From assembly GCA_008711295.1 (NCBI GenBank), contig VUYV01000158.1, positions 1,063,603 through 1,127,602 on the forward strand: a stretch of 64,000 nucleotides of DNA, written 5' to 3'. This stretch comes from Anarhynchus alexandrinus. Lineage: Eukaryota; Chordata; Aves; Charadriiformes; Charadriidae. Positions 1 to 9,992 of this stretch are shown here, piece after piece. The position numbers and the translations under genes are program-made. Numbering within the stretch: position 1 is the stretch's first letter; each line of letters begins with the position of its first letter. The notes under the pieces were generated by a model. That model saw nothing but the letters and a program-made list of their open reading frames with translations. It ran no database searches and was not told where the DNA came from.

Positions 1-105
1 CTGGTCTAGTGGGAGGTGTCCCTGCCTATGGCAGGGGGGTTGGAACTCGATGATCTTCAAGGTCCTTTCCAACCTAAACCATTCTATGATTCTATGATTC
101 TATGA
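1..105 (+). mobile_element. CR1 LINE, 3' terminus (5' part lies outside the window)
   Basis: This is the 3' untranslated end of a chicken-repeat-1 non-LTR retrotransposon in plus orientation. The characteristic CR1 tail is visible: a G-rich run, the block around 'tggaactcgatgatctt' (45-61), then 'ggtcctttccaacct' and three exact copies of the 8-bp unit ATTCTATG (81-104). CR1 has no poly(A) tail; its reverse transcriptase primes on such short 3' repeats, so this marks the true 3' end. The element is cut by the window edge, so its length is unknown. It abuts an antisense CR1 fragment without spacer. Confidence 0.93.
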
Positions 106-300
106 CTTGTGCACCTTCAGGTTCCTCAGGTGGTCCTGCACTTGATCTTCTTCTACAGTGGGCGGTTCTCCATTTTCCCAATCCTGGCTTTTGCATTCTG
201 CATCACGGGCAGTGTGGCTGCAGTCCTTGCCAGTGAAGACTGAGGCAAAAAATATAAATGAGATTAATTGCCTTATCCTCCGAGGCAGATGTAACTGCCC
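106..300 (-). mobile_element. CR1 LINE fragment, antisense, ORF2 endonuclease-RT linker
   Basis: Read on the minus strand, this piece encodes the conserved CR1 ORF2 segment between the endonuclease and reverse-transcriptase domains. A recognisable 'FFASVFTGK' block is followed by 'VEEDQVQDHLRNLKVHKS'. In intact CR1 this runs on into the first RT motifs, but here it stops at 'HK', exactly where the plus-strand CR1 tail of 1-105 ends. The frame is open from about 315 down to 106, though similarity fades beyond about 300. The likeliest reading is that the plus-strand element inserted into this older antisense copy, with the missing RT part lying left of the window. Confidence 0.85.
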
Positions 301-3289
301 CCAGGGCTTTGCCATTCAGAGTAGAGGAGCGGAGTGCAGCAAGATGGCACAGACACAGTGACACAGAGGCTTATCTGAAGATAAGAAGGAATATCAGCAA
401 ACAGAGGTGTTCTTCGGTTGCTCCTGAGGAAAGCAACGCTGTTACTTACAAGTGCCGTTTCGCTCAGAGAACTGACAGTAGCTGTGGTGTTGTCCGTGTC
501 CTATGAAGTATTTTTCCAGTAACTTCTAGACCGAATTTGCCTCAGTTATTTTCCTGTTAGGGCTTTATGCCAGGATTCAAACCTGTCTGGGGAAGAATCG
601 CTGTGCAGACATGGATTTGATTGCCAGACCGGTCCTTTAGGACAGTTAACCGTGGTATGATAACTCCTTAGAAAACTCATTTTTTAAAGAAACAGAGTAA
701 ATGCATGGGAGAATTGTTAGGAAACAGGAGTAGAATAGAAGAATGTGTAGCTTTGGAAGGAAATATTAGAAGCAAAAAGTTACAATATGGAACTATTTCT
801 TGACCACAAATACCTGTTTGCTGTTTTAGAGACTGGCTTGCCTGCAGAAGAGAGAAGGTATAATGTTTTCATCTATATCACCTTGAAAGAAAAAAATGGC
901 TGTCTGGCTGCTGGGCTACAAATGGCTTCTGAGTGAAGAAAAATATCTAAATGGTCCATTAAATGTTCCAGGAAGCCTTAAATGAATAAAGACTCTGAAT
1001 GAGTAATAAAGATGCTGAATGAGTAATGTGTACATGTGTATATATATATTTTTTTTCCTCCAAATAACAGAAAAGTGTATTATCTTTTACTTACTTTTCT
1101 TTCTTACTCCTGTAATAGAAACTATGGATATTATTACTCACAAGGAAGAACTAATTCCTTGCATAAGCAAATAAGAATTCTAAAGCAGGTATGTTTAAAA
1201 ATGCAGCCAGTAAATTGCATTGTTCATATTCAGAAATAAACTACTAAAGACTATGTATTTGCATATCAAGGTGTAGCAGTAATCACTGCTTTCAGTCTTG
1301 TGTTACAAAATTAATTTGGAGACTGTTGTATAACTTCTGTTTGTGATTTATTGATAAGGCAAAATCCCTTAAGTGTCCTGGCTGAGTGTATTTGTAGAAA
1401 CAGCAGGAAGTAGAAATGTATTTTTGTCACCCAACTAAGCACAGAAGATTGTTCATACACAATGCACATTTCTTGAGAAAGAGTATTAAAAAAGTTCCAG
1501 TACCTTTTCAAGGTAGACTTAACATTTCAGTCAATTTTATCCCTATGGTAAGTGCAAAAGTTGGTAGAATCCTTAAAATTCATGCAAATTTTATTTCACC
1601 TTTTAAGACGGCCTCTGAGGATTAATAAAGGAGCCAATGTTCCTGCTCAGTTGAGACCAAAACCATTGAGAGTATTGGCAGGTTGAGCTTCTTCAGCTAT
1701 TCTGAGACTTCAGTTCAAACATGTCTATTGCTCGTTCTAGGTTTTCTTTTTTTTTTTCCCTACACAAATTTTCTTCATTCTTTTAACAGTTTTGTGCGCT
1801 GCTAAATTAAAGAGAACGGGGCTGCTTACCATTATAAGTTTTGAAACAGAATTTTTTTATAAGTCACTTTTAGTGGCATTTGATTTAGAACACGATGGAA
1901 GCATTATGATTATGTATTATATGAAGTCTGAGAGAGCACCTTCAGAAAACAGGAGAGCGCTTTAAAAAGTCCTGTATATTTTAGGTCTTCTATTCAGAAT
2001 AGTCACTGAAGTGAAGACAAGAAGTGGGAGAAATACCTAGAAAATATAATTTGCCATGCTGTTGAAATTTGGCTTTGGGGAGTTTTAGAAAGAAACTCTG
2101 CTTTCTTTTTGTTAAGTACTGAGAAAATAACAGCAGTCCATCCACTGGGATCATCTCATACCACATAACCTTTATTCTGGTGGTGTGTTCAGTTTAGTGT
2201 TGTTCCAGTGAATGAGTAATACAGCACGCCAGTTTGGAAGAAGCCTGATGAAATACTTATGTTACTGTAAGTCCTACTGGAGAATGTCTCCTGCGAATAT
2301 ATAACAGACATATTTATGTTGTGCAGTATTTTGCATTAAAAAATTGTCTCCTCCAAATGTCTGCATATGCATTTGTCTATGAGCAATAAAACTAGTTCAA
2401 CACAAATCATTCTCATCTCTGCAGCACTATGAACGAGATTTCTATACAGGAAGACTGAACTACATGAAAAAGTGCAGAATAAATTTCAAGTCTTAGATTA
2501 GAAGTTTAATTTAGAGGAAAACAAAATCTATATATTTTTCTATTTTGGTGACAATTGTACAAACTGAATTGATTTAAATTAGTTAAAAGGTCCACTATGC
2601 ATAAACCAACAAGTAAAGAAGACATGTATGTGGTCCTAAAGTCTGTAACAACATAATTAATACAAAATGTATGAGACGTGGCACCACAGATGCTTTTTTT
2701 CTTTTTTTTGACAGCAGATTTGGTACAAAGATTTTGCTGAAGAAGAAGAAATTATTTGCTAGTCCCATTTGAAATTTCTTTGCAAGTCAAAATCAATAAA
2801 ATCGTCATCATTACTGTCTGTTTTCTGATAACTGTCTTCTGCACTGAATATTAAAGACCTTTCAGACTGACTGAAAAAAAAGACATTAGAATGGTGAGAA
2901 AATTCTTTTATATTTTACTCAAACATGATGTCTCTATTGATTTGTCAGAAAGAGCACCTAGAAGGTTTATTGTTAGTCAGAGGATTATGTCAAATGATAA
3001 AAAGCTCTTTTCAAATTGAAGGAATTAAGACAAAGGACTAGAATACACTAACCTTTATTGTCTGCCTCTTTAATGCTTTATGTTATATTTTTCATGAGGT
3101 TTTTTTTCAGAAACATTGAATATAAGTGCTTCCTGCCCTGCTTCTTATATGCATAACGCCTTTATTTGCAAAGGTTGCAGAGTATTTTCACCTGTCTGAC
3201 TGGATTTCAAGGATTTTCTACCTAAAACCAGCTGCTGAAAGACCCTTCTACCATGCTTATTACCATTCTCCAGCTCAGCAGCTGAACAC
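301..3289. other. Unique AT-rich non-coding DNA
   Basis: I see no coding exon or recognisable transposon. The open frames are short, lack known domains and look like chance. Small-scale structure includes a 20-bp tandem duplication at 985-1024, a (TA)5 tract followed by T8 at 1039-1056, and T-rich tracts near 1747-1760 and 2693-2709. The last 90 bases (about 3200-3289) lead directly into the degraded 5' edge of an LTR. Confidence 0.6.
985..1024. repeat. Tandem duplication, 2 x 20 bp, each with AATAAA
   Basis: Two adjacent 20-bp units (985-1004 and 1005-1024) begin with AATAAA and end with CTGAATGAGT. They differ at two internal positions. This is probably replication slippage; the polyadenylation-like hexamers are coincidental unless transcript data say otherwise. 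Confidence 0.85.
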
Positions 3290-3528
3290 TGTTTTTTAGA
3301 GCTGACTTTGTTGCTAGCAGCTGGTATAGTGCTATGTTTTGGATTTGGGATGAGAATGGTGTCAATAGCACACTGGTGTTTTTGGTTGTTGCTAAGCAGT
3401 CAAGGCCTTTTCTGCTCCTCACCCCACCCCACCGGCGAGTAGCGCACCAGTGGCTGCACACAAAAGTTGGGAGGAGACACAGCCAGGACAGCTGACCCCA
3501 AGTGACCAAAGGGATATTCCATATTATA

Positions 3529-3984
3529 TCACAGAGTCACAGAATGGTCAGGGTTGGAAGGGACCTCTAAAGGTCATCCAGTCCAACCCCCCCGCCAGAG
3601 CAGGGTCACCTACAGCAGGTTGCACAGGACAGTGTCCAGGCGGGTTTTGAATGTCTCCAGAGTGGGAGACTCCACCACCTCTCTGGGCAGCCTGTTCCAG
3701 TGCTCTGCCACCCTCAAAGTAAAGAAGTTCCTCCTCATGTTTAGATGAAACTTCCTATGCTCAAGTTTGTGCCTGTTATGGTTCGTCCTATCACTGGGCC
3801 CGACTGAAAAAAGATGTTCCCATCCCCCTGGCACCCTCTCTTTCAGTATTTATAAGTATTGATAAGATCCCCCCTCAGTCTTCTTTTCTCTAGACTAGTG
3901 CCTAAGCCTTTCCGTGTAAGAAAAATGCTGCAATCCCCTAATCATCTTACTAGCCCTTTGCTGGACCCTCTCCAGCAGTTCCCT
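3529..3984 (-). mobile_element. CR1 LINE, antisense, 5'-truncated, nested in LTR copy 1
   Basis: The 3' end is at 3529, where 'tcacagagtcacagaat' is the antisense of ATTCTGTG-type terminal repeats. The minus strand at 3834-3610 encodes the ORF2 C-terminus, with the typical '[20 protein letters not shown]' and '[16 protein letters not shown]' blocks, ending at a stop after 'LCNLL'. The body continues to 'ccagcagttccct' (3972-3984), where CR1 similarity ends and LTR sequence resumes. At 456 bp it is the usual 5'-truncated product of target-primed reverse transcription. It is closely similar to the copies at 9022-9992 and 61772-62123. No clear target-site duplication is seen, as is common for CR1. 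Confidence 0.95.
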
Positions 3985-3989
3985 AAATA

Positions 3990-4017
3990 TGACGCAACGT
4001 CATGCTCAGTATATAAA
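3990..4017 (+). promoter_or_regulatory. LTR copy 1 core promoter: split CRE-like site plus TATA box
   Basis: The TATA box 'tatataaa' lies at 4010-4017. Upstream, an ATF/CREB-type TGACGTCA site appears to be split by five extra bases: 'tgacg' (3990-3994), 'caacg', then 'tca' (4000-4002). The nested CR1 ends at 3984, only 25 bp before the TATA box, so upstream U3 enhancer sequence has been pushed about 456 bp away. The promoter is probably weakened. Confidence 0.55.
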
Positions 4018-4199
4018 GCTGGGGGAAGAAGACGGTGGGGGGGATGTTTGGAGTTATGACGTTTGTCTTCCCAAGTAACCATTACATGCGTAATGGAGCG
4101 CTGCTTTCCTGGAGATGGCTGAACACCTGCCTGCCCATGGGAAATAGTGAATGAATTCCTTGTTCTGCTTTGCTTGTGTGAGTAGCTTTTGCTTTACTT

Positions 4200-4205
4200 A
4201 TTAAA
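4200..4205 (+). promoter_or_regulatory. LTR copy 1 polyadenylation signal (ATTAAA)
   Basis: ATTAAA sits about 185 bp downstream of the TATA box and is followed by 'ctgtctttgtctcaa', as in the sister LTR. It marks the 3' end of the R region and could in principle terminate transcripts. Confidence 0.55.
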
Positions 4206-6311
4206 CTGTCTTTGTCTCAACTCATGAGTTTTCTCACTTTTACTCTTTCGATTCTCTCCCCCATCCCAACTGGGGGGAGTGAGCGAGTGGTTGCGTGGTC
4301 GCGTGGTCGTAGTTGCTGGCTGGGGTTAAACCACGACAGTATTCTTGTTCAATGTTGGCTATTACTATTTTTACTCTGTTTTAAGGAGAATCACACCCAG
4401 AAAAATGGAATACTTTGATGTATGATGCTAGTCGCCATGAAGTAACATTTAATTCAAGACAGACAGAAATTAAAAATGAAGGAAGGTTTTACTTGCTGTT
4501 GTCTACATGTTAACAGTACAGCATTAAATTTAGGAAGAAGTACAGAGGAATATAGGAATGTAGACCTTATGGTTGTCTATTTGGCAGTTCCCATCTCTGT
4601 TTTGTCCAGCTAGTGACCCCTGAGGACACTTGCATAGACTGGGGGTTGGAATCCAGTCTTTAACCAAAGCTTGTGCCATTTCTTGGACAGTGATTTTACT
4701 AAAGAAAATCCTGATTTAGGATCATTGATAACTTTATACCTTGACTTGCTAAAATTTTTAAAATTTCCAAGGTGCTTCTGTGATTTGTAATTTAATAAGA
4801 AAAGCAGAATTAAGGCCTCCAGTACTTTCATCATGCCTGTTTCCATTAGAAGTATCAGTGACTGCTGGGGCTGATAACTGGAGCTGTCTCCTATTTATCC
4901 AATAAACTGAACTTGTTAACAATTGTTCTGGCAGTGCACTGTAAGGAAAGAAATAACACATCCATAAGTTAACTCTCCCTTCTGCCTGGTGGACTGTAGT
5001 TCCTTATGAGCTGAAAATTGCAATTAATAGTAAGTATCAACAAACAAGTGTATTTATTCAAGCACAGAAATGAGAATAATACACAGACCAAGATGAGGCA
5101 TAGTGACACTTAAGACGCTTTCAGGCTGGGATAAAGTGTTTTCTGAGGTCAAGAAAAGCTGTTAATAGTGAAAATATAAATGTTTTGCAACAAGAGCATT
5201 ACCTTTGTCTTTCTATTTCTGGTGCAAGAAGAAGAAATAACCAAAGCACACCATATCATGTATTCAGTGTATTGGCACTAATTGGACACTGTCTTTTTCT
5301 TCTTTCTGAGATGGGAGTAATCCCATGAAGGCATGAAGAGGACAAGCTATCTCCACTACGTTTGCTACTGTCTTGAAACCTAACATGATATAATATGCAA
5401 TAACCAGAAATGCTTAAGTTGAACTTCAGCCAGCCATCAGCGTTAAATGTTGATTGCTCCTAATCAGGATGAGCAAAGCTGAATCTTTGATGAAATTCTC
5501 AGCAGTGAATTAGACAGCATTTTCTTAGTTTCCTTGGACAAGAAGAAATGAGGGAGGACTCTCAGGGACTTTGATTAGCTGATCAACAGAAACAGGCCAA
5601 TCTAAAAAAAATCTACCTCAGACCCACTCCTGATGACACAAAGAACAAATGGAAACAGTGTGGGGATAACAAAGGAGCACTTTCTTATGGCTTAGTTGCC
5701 TCTTTGCTTGGTGTCTAAGCAATCTTGCATTCAAACGGTACCAACAAGAGCACTTGTTTTTTTAAAATTTGTGTTGATTTTTCAAGTGAATAATAGACTC
5801 TTTTGACCCGAGACGACTATTAAAAGAAAGTTATTTTAAAGATTTCCACTCAAGGGTTCTACAACAGTGTAAATCAATTAATATGAATATGTTGCTAGAG
5901 ATACCCGTTTTTGTCTTGCCATCTCTTAGTCCATGTCTAGTATGCAGCAGATGCAAACTCTATTTGCATCAGTGATGAAGGGTGAATGAAGATTAAACAC
6001 AATTTTAAACTTGTTCTACCACTTTGACGTGACTCAGGCTTGTTTACCGGCATGCTTTTAGTCTGTGAGGAAGAGCATTTTGAGGGCCGCCTTCCCCTTC
6101 TGTACACTGTGAGGCAACGTTTTCCACCAGTGGGTGATTTTCTAAGTTTGCTAATACTCACAGTTATGTCAGTAACACATGTTTTTGGCGGCTGAAGGGA
6201 CAGGTGTAATGGTATGACATGCTCTTGTGTTCTTTCATTTGCAGTAAAACACATTACACACACGCGGTCTTTTTCAACGCATATGAAGTAATTTTTTATT
6301 ATCTTCACAGT

Positions 6312-6347
6312 CATATATTACACATATATATACATATATACATACAC
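6312..6347. repeat. Imperfect TA/CA dinucleotide repeat
   Basis: A run of alternating purine-pyrimidine TA and CA steps with a few interruptions. It is a probable polymorphic microsatellite. Confidence 0.8.
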
Positions 6348-7486
6348 AGTCATACACCACCTACCACAGGGAGAGACCCACTTTTGGGCCATACCGCTCT
6401 CAATCTGCTTAGCTGTGACCCTTAAATGCATTGACGCTATGATGTTTAAAACAGTGGATGAAATGATTCTTACACTAACACTGCAGAAGCTCTGGGCAAT
6501 GATTTGCTCCTGCCACCTGTATACACTTTGGGTAATACAACAGGGCTTTCATTTGGTTTGAGCTTGTGGATGTATCTGACATCTTAGAGTGAGTTAGAAG
6601 CCGAAATGCTGTAAGATAGCGAGAGAATGTTGCTTTCACAGCTGCGTTTCCCTGACAAGTTAATCACAACCCTCCTCCCTCCAGCACTGCCTGATAGGAG
6701 TAACTGGACATATCTAATGACTATCTGGTAATTAAAATTTGAACTCATTTGCTAGACTAATTTATTAGTTAATATAATGTGAAATTTGATGTTAATATGT
6801 CCTAAAGGCTAATCTATTCAGATTGCAATACATAGATTTTAATAGTCTAGTGTGCTTTGGTAATCAAGAGGAATTATGTGATTATGGCTTGTAGCTTGAG
6901 CAGTTAAAAAAGATTGGGTTTGAGTGCTCGTTTCAGGGTAGTTGGGGTGTTTATGGCAAGGGATTCCTATAGAAATTATGCCTGTAAAATCAGTGTAATG
7001 TGGACCTGCTGTAAATCACCGGTCTCTTTCAAGTAAACTACCACGTCCCACATGGTTTAGGATGGGAGAGCTGCTTAGCCCCAAATTGTCACCAGTGTAC
7101 CAGAAGTAAAAGATCTGCTTGCCCCCGAAATTTTTGTTTAGCTGTTGCTTCTTTATCCAGCTAAAGTATAAAGGTCAGAACACAGAGAAAACTGAGACAG
7201 GAGAAAGTAAAGAGGGGAAACAGGATGTGTTTAAGTCATATCAGAGTTACTAATAGGCTTTTTAGCATCATTCAGGGAGCTTATAGCAAATTGCTTATCC
7301 ACTATTACCCTGAAGTCCCTGGTTTCCAAAACACAGTTCCCACTCTATAGTATTGCCCTTCATACGTTGCTTCTAGACATCGTTTTGCCTTAAATGGTAC
7401 AAAAATACACATTGAACGGACTTCATTTTACAAGGAAATCTAGATTGCTCTGTACAGCTTTCTAATCTTCATTCAGACAATTTTAA

Positions 7487-7512
7487 CCTCCCCCCTCCCC
7501 CCCTTCCCTTTT
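7487..7512. repeat. C-rich polypyrimidine tract
   Basis: Runs of five to seven C separated by single T, then C3 and T4, with purine-free sequence on this strand. This is low-complexity DNA. Confidence 0.8.
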
Positions 7513-7955
7513 ATATTTTGTAAATTCTAAGTGTACTTTTATCCGGATCACAAAAAATAATTTTGGGTAGCCTCAGGATTAGTCTCACTCTCAGGAGAAC
7601 CCTGCTGTAATGAAGTCCATGAAGTGATTGATGATTTCTTAAAAGATCTGTCTATTAGGTGGCTTTTAATATACGTGAAATATACTTCACTGGCCCCACT
7701 CTAATTCACTGTTATCAGAATGTATGTGGCACCGAGGCAAATAGCTTACAACGTCTATCACATTTACACAGTTACCTTTATTGACCAAACTTGTAGTCTC
7801 CTGAAGGAATTAAATCAAGCATGTTTGACAAAACCTGTTTTCTGTAAGACCACACTGACTGGCACCAATTATATTTCCTTCCTTTAATGTTTTTGTTGAG
7901 TAAGAGCAGCAAAGAGCTTTCAGCTACTTTGCAGAAAGATCATTTTCTTAAACTC

Positions 7956-7981
7956 TTCAGTCTGAAACTCTTCAGACTGAA
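7956..7981. repeat. Perfect 11-bp inverted repeat with 4-nt loop
   Basis: 'ttcagtctgaa' (7956-7966), loop 'actc' (7967-7970), then its exact reverse complement 'ttcagactgaa' (7971-7981). The flanking base pair does not extend the stem. The stem is too short for a microRNA precursor, so no function is assigned. Confidence 0.9.
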
Positions 7982-9021
7982 ATCTCCAGGAAAAGCTGGG
8001 CTTTCTTTCTGTGCCGTGAACCTAAAAATGAAGTACACAGTCTGCTGCAGTCGTGGCTAGTGTGCAAAATATCACAGCTGATTGGGGCTTTAAACAGAAA
8101 ATGTTCAAGTGCTAATTATCTTTAATCAAATGGGCTAGGCTGGAGATCAGACCCAAGTACTGAGAAACCTACTGAAGTGATCATGATGCAGGAACGACAG
8201 ATAGTTCTGGTGGTCCTATTCAAAACAAGCCTAGAGACTGATCAGCTCATATTTACTTAGCAGAATCAACAACCAGATCCAGGAGGAGACGCTATACTAC
8301 TTCCATAAAAAACTGCAGTTTTGTTTCCCATAAATACAATGACAAAATGACTGCAGAACTACTTCAAACTTCAAAGCACTGGCAAAGCTGCTGCATGAAC
8401 ACAACATAAAAGAGGAAATCTAACAATCAGATTAAATGATGGACACAGTCAAGGATGTTAGAGAAAACACTTCAGATTTTCCATTATTTTGTGCTACCCT
8501 TCGTACTTGTGAAGAGTAAGGACTACCAATAAAATGGCTTCATTTTCAGAGAACAGGGTACAGGGCTACAGACCCATTTAGTAGCTGCTGAGCCACCTCC
8601 TGAGTTCCTTGGGCCAAGACCATAAACATCTACTGCACAACATAGGGGACAGATCATAGTTTGTATCAGCCATGACATGACAAGTCACTGCTTCTCTACT
8701 CATGTCTCTCACGTCATTTTGCAATCCAGGGACAAAAAGAAATGAGAGCGTTAACACTTCTCTCGGAACAACATACAAATGAAATAGTAGGGTGAGCAAA
8801 CTGTTGCTCTTTGGACCAATGTGTTCACCTCACTCAAATATACTTAGCACCTAATATTGCTTTTGGTACATAAGCAGATCTGCCTCTCCAGGTAAGGTCT
8901 TTCAAGGGTAGGAATTCCTCTGAAGTACATTTTTCCCTTGCATTCCATTTCTACCTGCTCTCTTAAGGCACAAGAGACAACTTCTCCAAAAGAAACAAGA
9001 GCACAGCCCTGAAAATTGATG

Positions 9022-9992
9022 ACTTGTTCCCCAGGGGTTGGTACTGGGTCCAGTCATGTTCAATATATTCATCAATGACCTGGATAAAGGGATAGAGTGT
9101 ACCATCAGCAAGATGGTACACAAAAATGGTCCAGATGACACAAAAATGGGAGAGGTGGCTGACATGTCAGAAGACTATGCCGCCTTAAAGCATGACCTGG
9201 ATAGGCTGGAGAGCTGGGCAGAGAGAAACCTTATGAAGTTCAACAAGGGCAAGTGTAGGGTACTGCATCTGGGGAGGAATAACCCCATGCATCAGTACAG
9301 GTTGAGGGCTGACCTCCTGGAGAGCAGCTCTGTGGAAAGGGACCTGGGAGTCCTGGTGGACAACAGGATGACCATGAGCCAGAAATGTGCCCTGGTGGCC
9401 AAGAAGGCCAATGGCATCCTGGGGTGCACCAAGAAGAGTGTGGCCAGCAGGCCGAGGGAGGTCATCCTCCCCCTCTACACTGCCTTGGTGAGGCTGCATC
9501 TGGAGTACTGCATCCAGTTCTGGGCTCCCCAGTTCAAGAAAGACAGGGAACTGCTGGAGAGGGTCCAGCAAAGGGCGACAAAAATGATCAGGGGATTGGA
9601 GCGTCTTTCTTATGAGGAAAGGCTGAGGGACTTGGGTCTTTTTAGTCTAGAGAAAAGAAGACTAAGGGGGAATCTTATCAACACTTATAAATACTTAAAG
9701 GGAGGGTGCCAGGGGGATGGGAACAGTTGTGCCTGGTGATAGGCAAGAGGTAACGGGCACAAACTTGAACATAGGAAGTTCCATCTAAACATGAGGAGGA
9801 ATTCTTTACGTTGAGGGTGGCAGAGCACTGGAACGGGTTGCCCAAAGAGCTTGTGGAGTCTCCCACTCTGGAGACATTCAAAACCCGCCTGGACGCCATC
9901 CTGTGCAGCCTGCTGTAGGTGACCCTGCTCTGCTGGGGGGGTTGGACAAGATGACCTTTAGAGGTCCCTCCCAACCCTGACCATTCTGATTC
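9022..9992 (+). mobile_element. CR1 LINE, sense, 5'-truncated
   Basis: A 971-bp plus-strand CR1 begins inside the RT domain at the 'VPQG' motif (codons from 9026) and runs through the rest of ORF2 and the 3' untranslated end. It finishes near 9992 with a degenerate 'ccattctgattc' tail. The truncation point is typical of incomplete reverse transcription. Its last 240 bases match, in reverse complement, the antisense copies at 3529-3984 and 61772-62123, so all three belong to one subfamily. A small deletion near 9724-9745 shifts the frame. No target-site duplication is evident. Confidence 0.96.
9038..9739 (+). pseudogene. CR1 ORF2 remnant: RT palm, thumb and C-terminal region
   Basis: An open frame of 233 codons encodes the second half of a CR1 reverse transcriptase. 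It starts without an ATG; the frame is open from just upstream and simply inherits the truncated element. Visible blocks in order are '[14 protein letters not shown]', the catalytic-loop area, '[18 protein letters not shown]', 'NPMHQYRL', 'ERDLGVLVD', '[13 protein letters not shown]' and '[20 protein letters not shown]'. The catalytic F-A-D-D loop is damaged: about 15 extra in-frame nucleotides after 'SK' change it to a sequence ending 'GPDD', so the DD pair remains but the preceding residues are lost. The frame ends at TGA 9737-9739 after a small deletion; matching C-terminal sequence continues in another frame to about 9920. It cannot encode an active enzyme. Confidence 0.9.

Larger units (their letters stand above)
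3290..4338 (+). mobile_element. ERV long terminal repeat, copy 1, interrupted by a CR1
   Basis: This is a plus-oriented LTR of an avian endogenous retrovirus, identified by about 590 bp of side-by-side similarity to the complete copy at 36313-36891. Shared landmarks are 'ctagcagctgg' (3313-3323), 'gttgttgctaagcagtcaagg', 'ggacagctgacc', the TATA box, ATTAAA, and the terminal 'ggttaaaccacgaca'. It ends in CA at 4338. The 5' edge is degraded: the first 20-25 bases that should follow TG are missing or scrambled, and no flanking duplication is detectable (aacac before, gtatt after). An antisense CR1 occupies 3529-3984. No internal retroviral genes (gag, pol, env) lie nearby, so this is a solo LTR. 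The family is probably ERVL-like, judged from the 5-bp duplication of its sister copy. Confidence 0.9.
4339..9021. other. Unique AT-rich non-coding DNA
   Basis: I recognise no gene or transposon. A 125-codon minus-strand frame at 5937-6314 has no known motif and is not supported. Local features listed separately are a TA/CA tract (6312-6347), a C-rich pyrimidine tract (7487-7512) and a perfect hairpin (7956-7981). The block at about 6690-6900 is rich in TAAT-type motifs and could be regulatory, but this is weak. Confidence 0.55.

Noticed and set aside
5937..6314. 125-codon minus-strand open frame
   Set aside because: No recognisable domain, no supporting context, and it spans low-complexity TA/CA sequence at its start.
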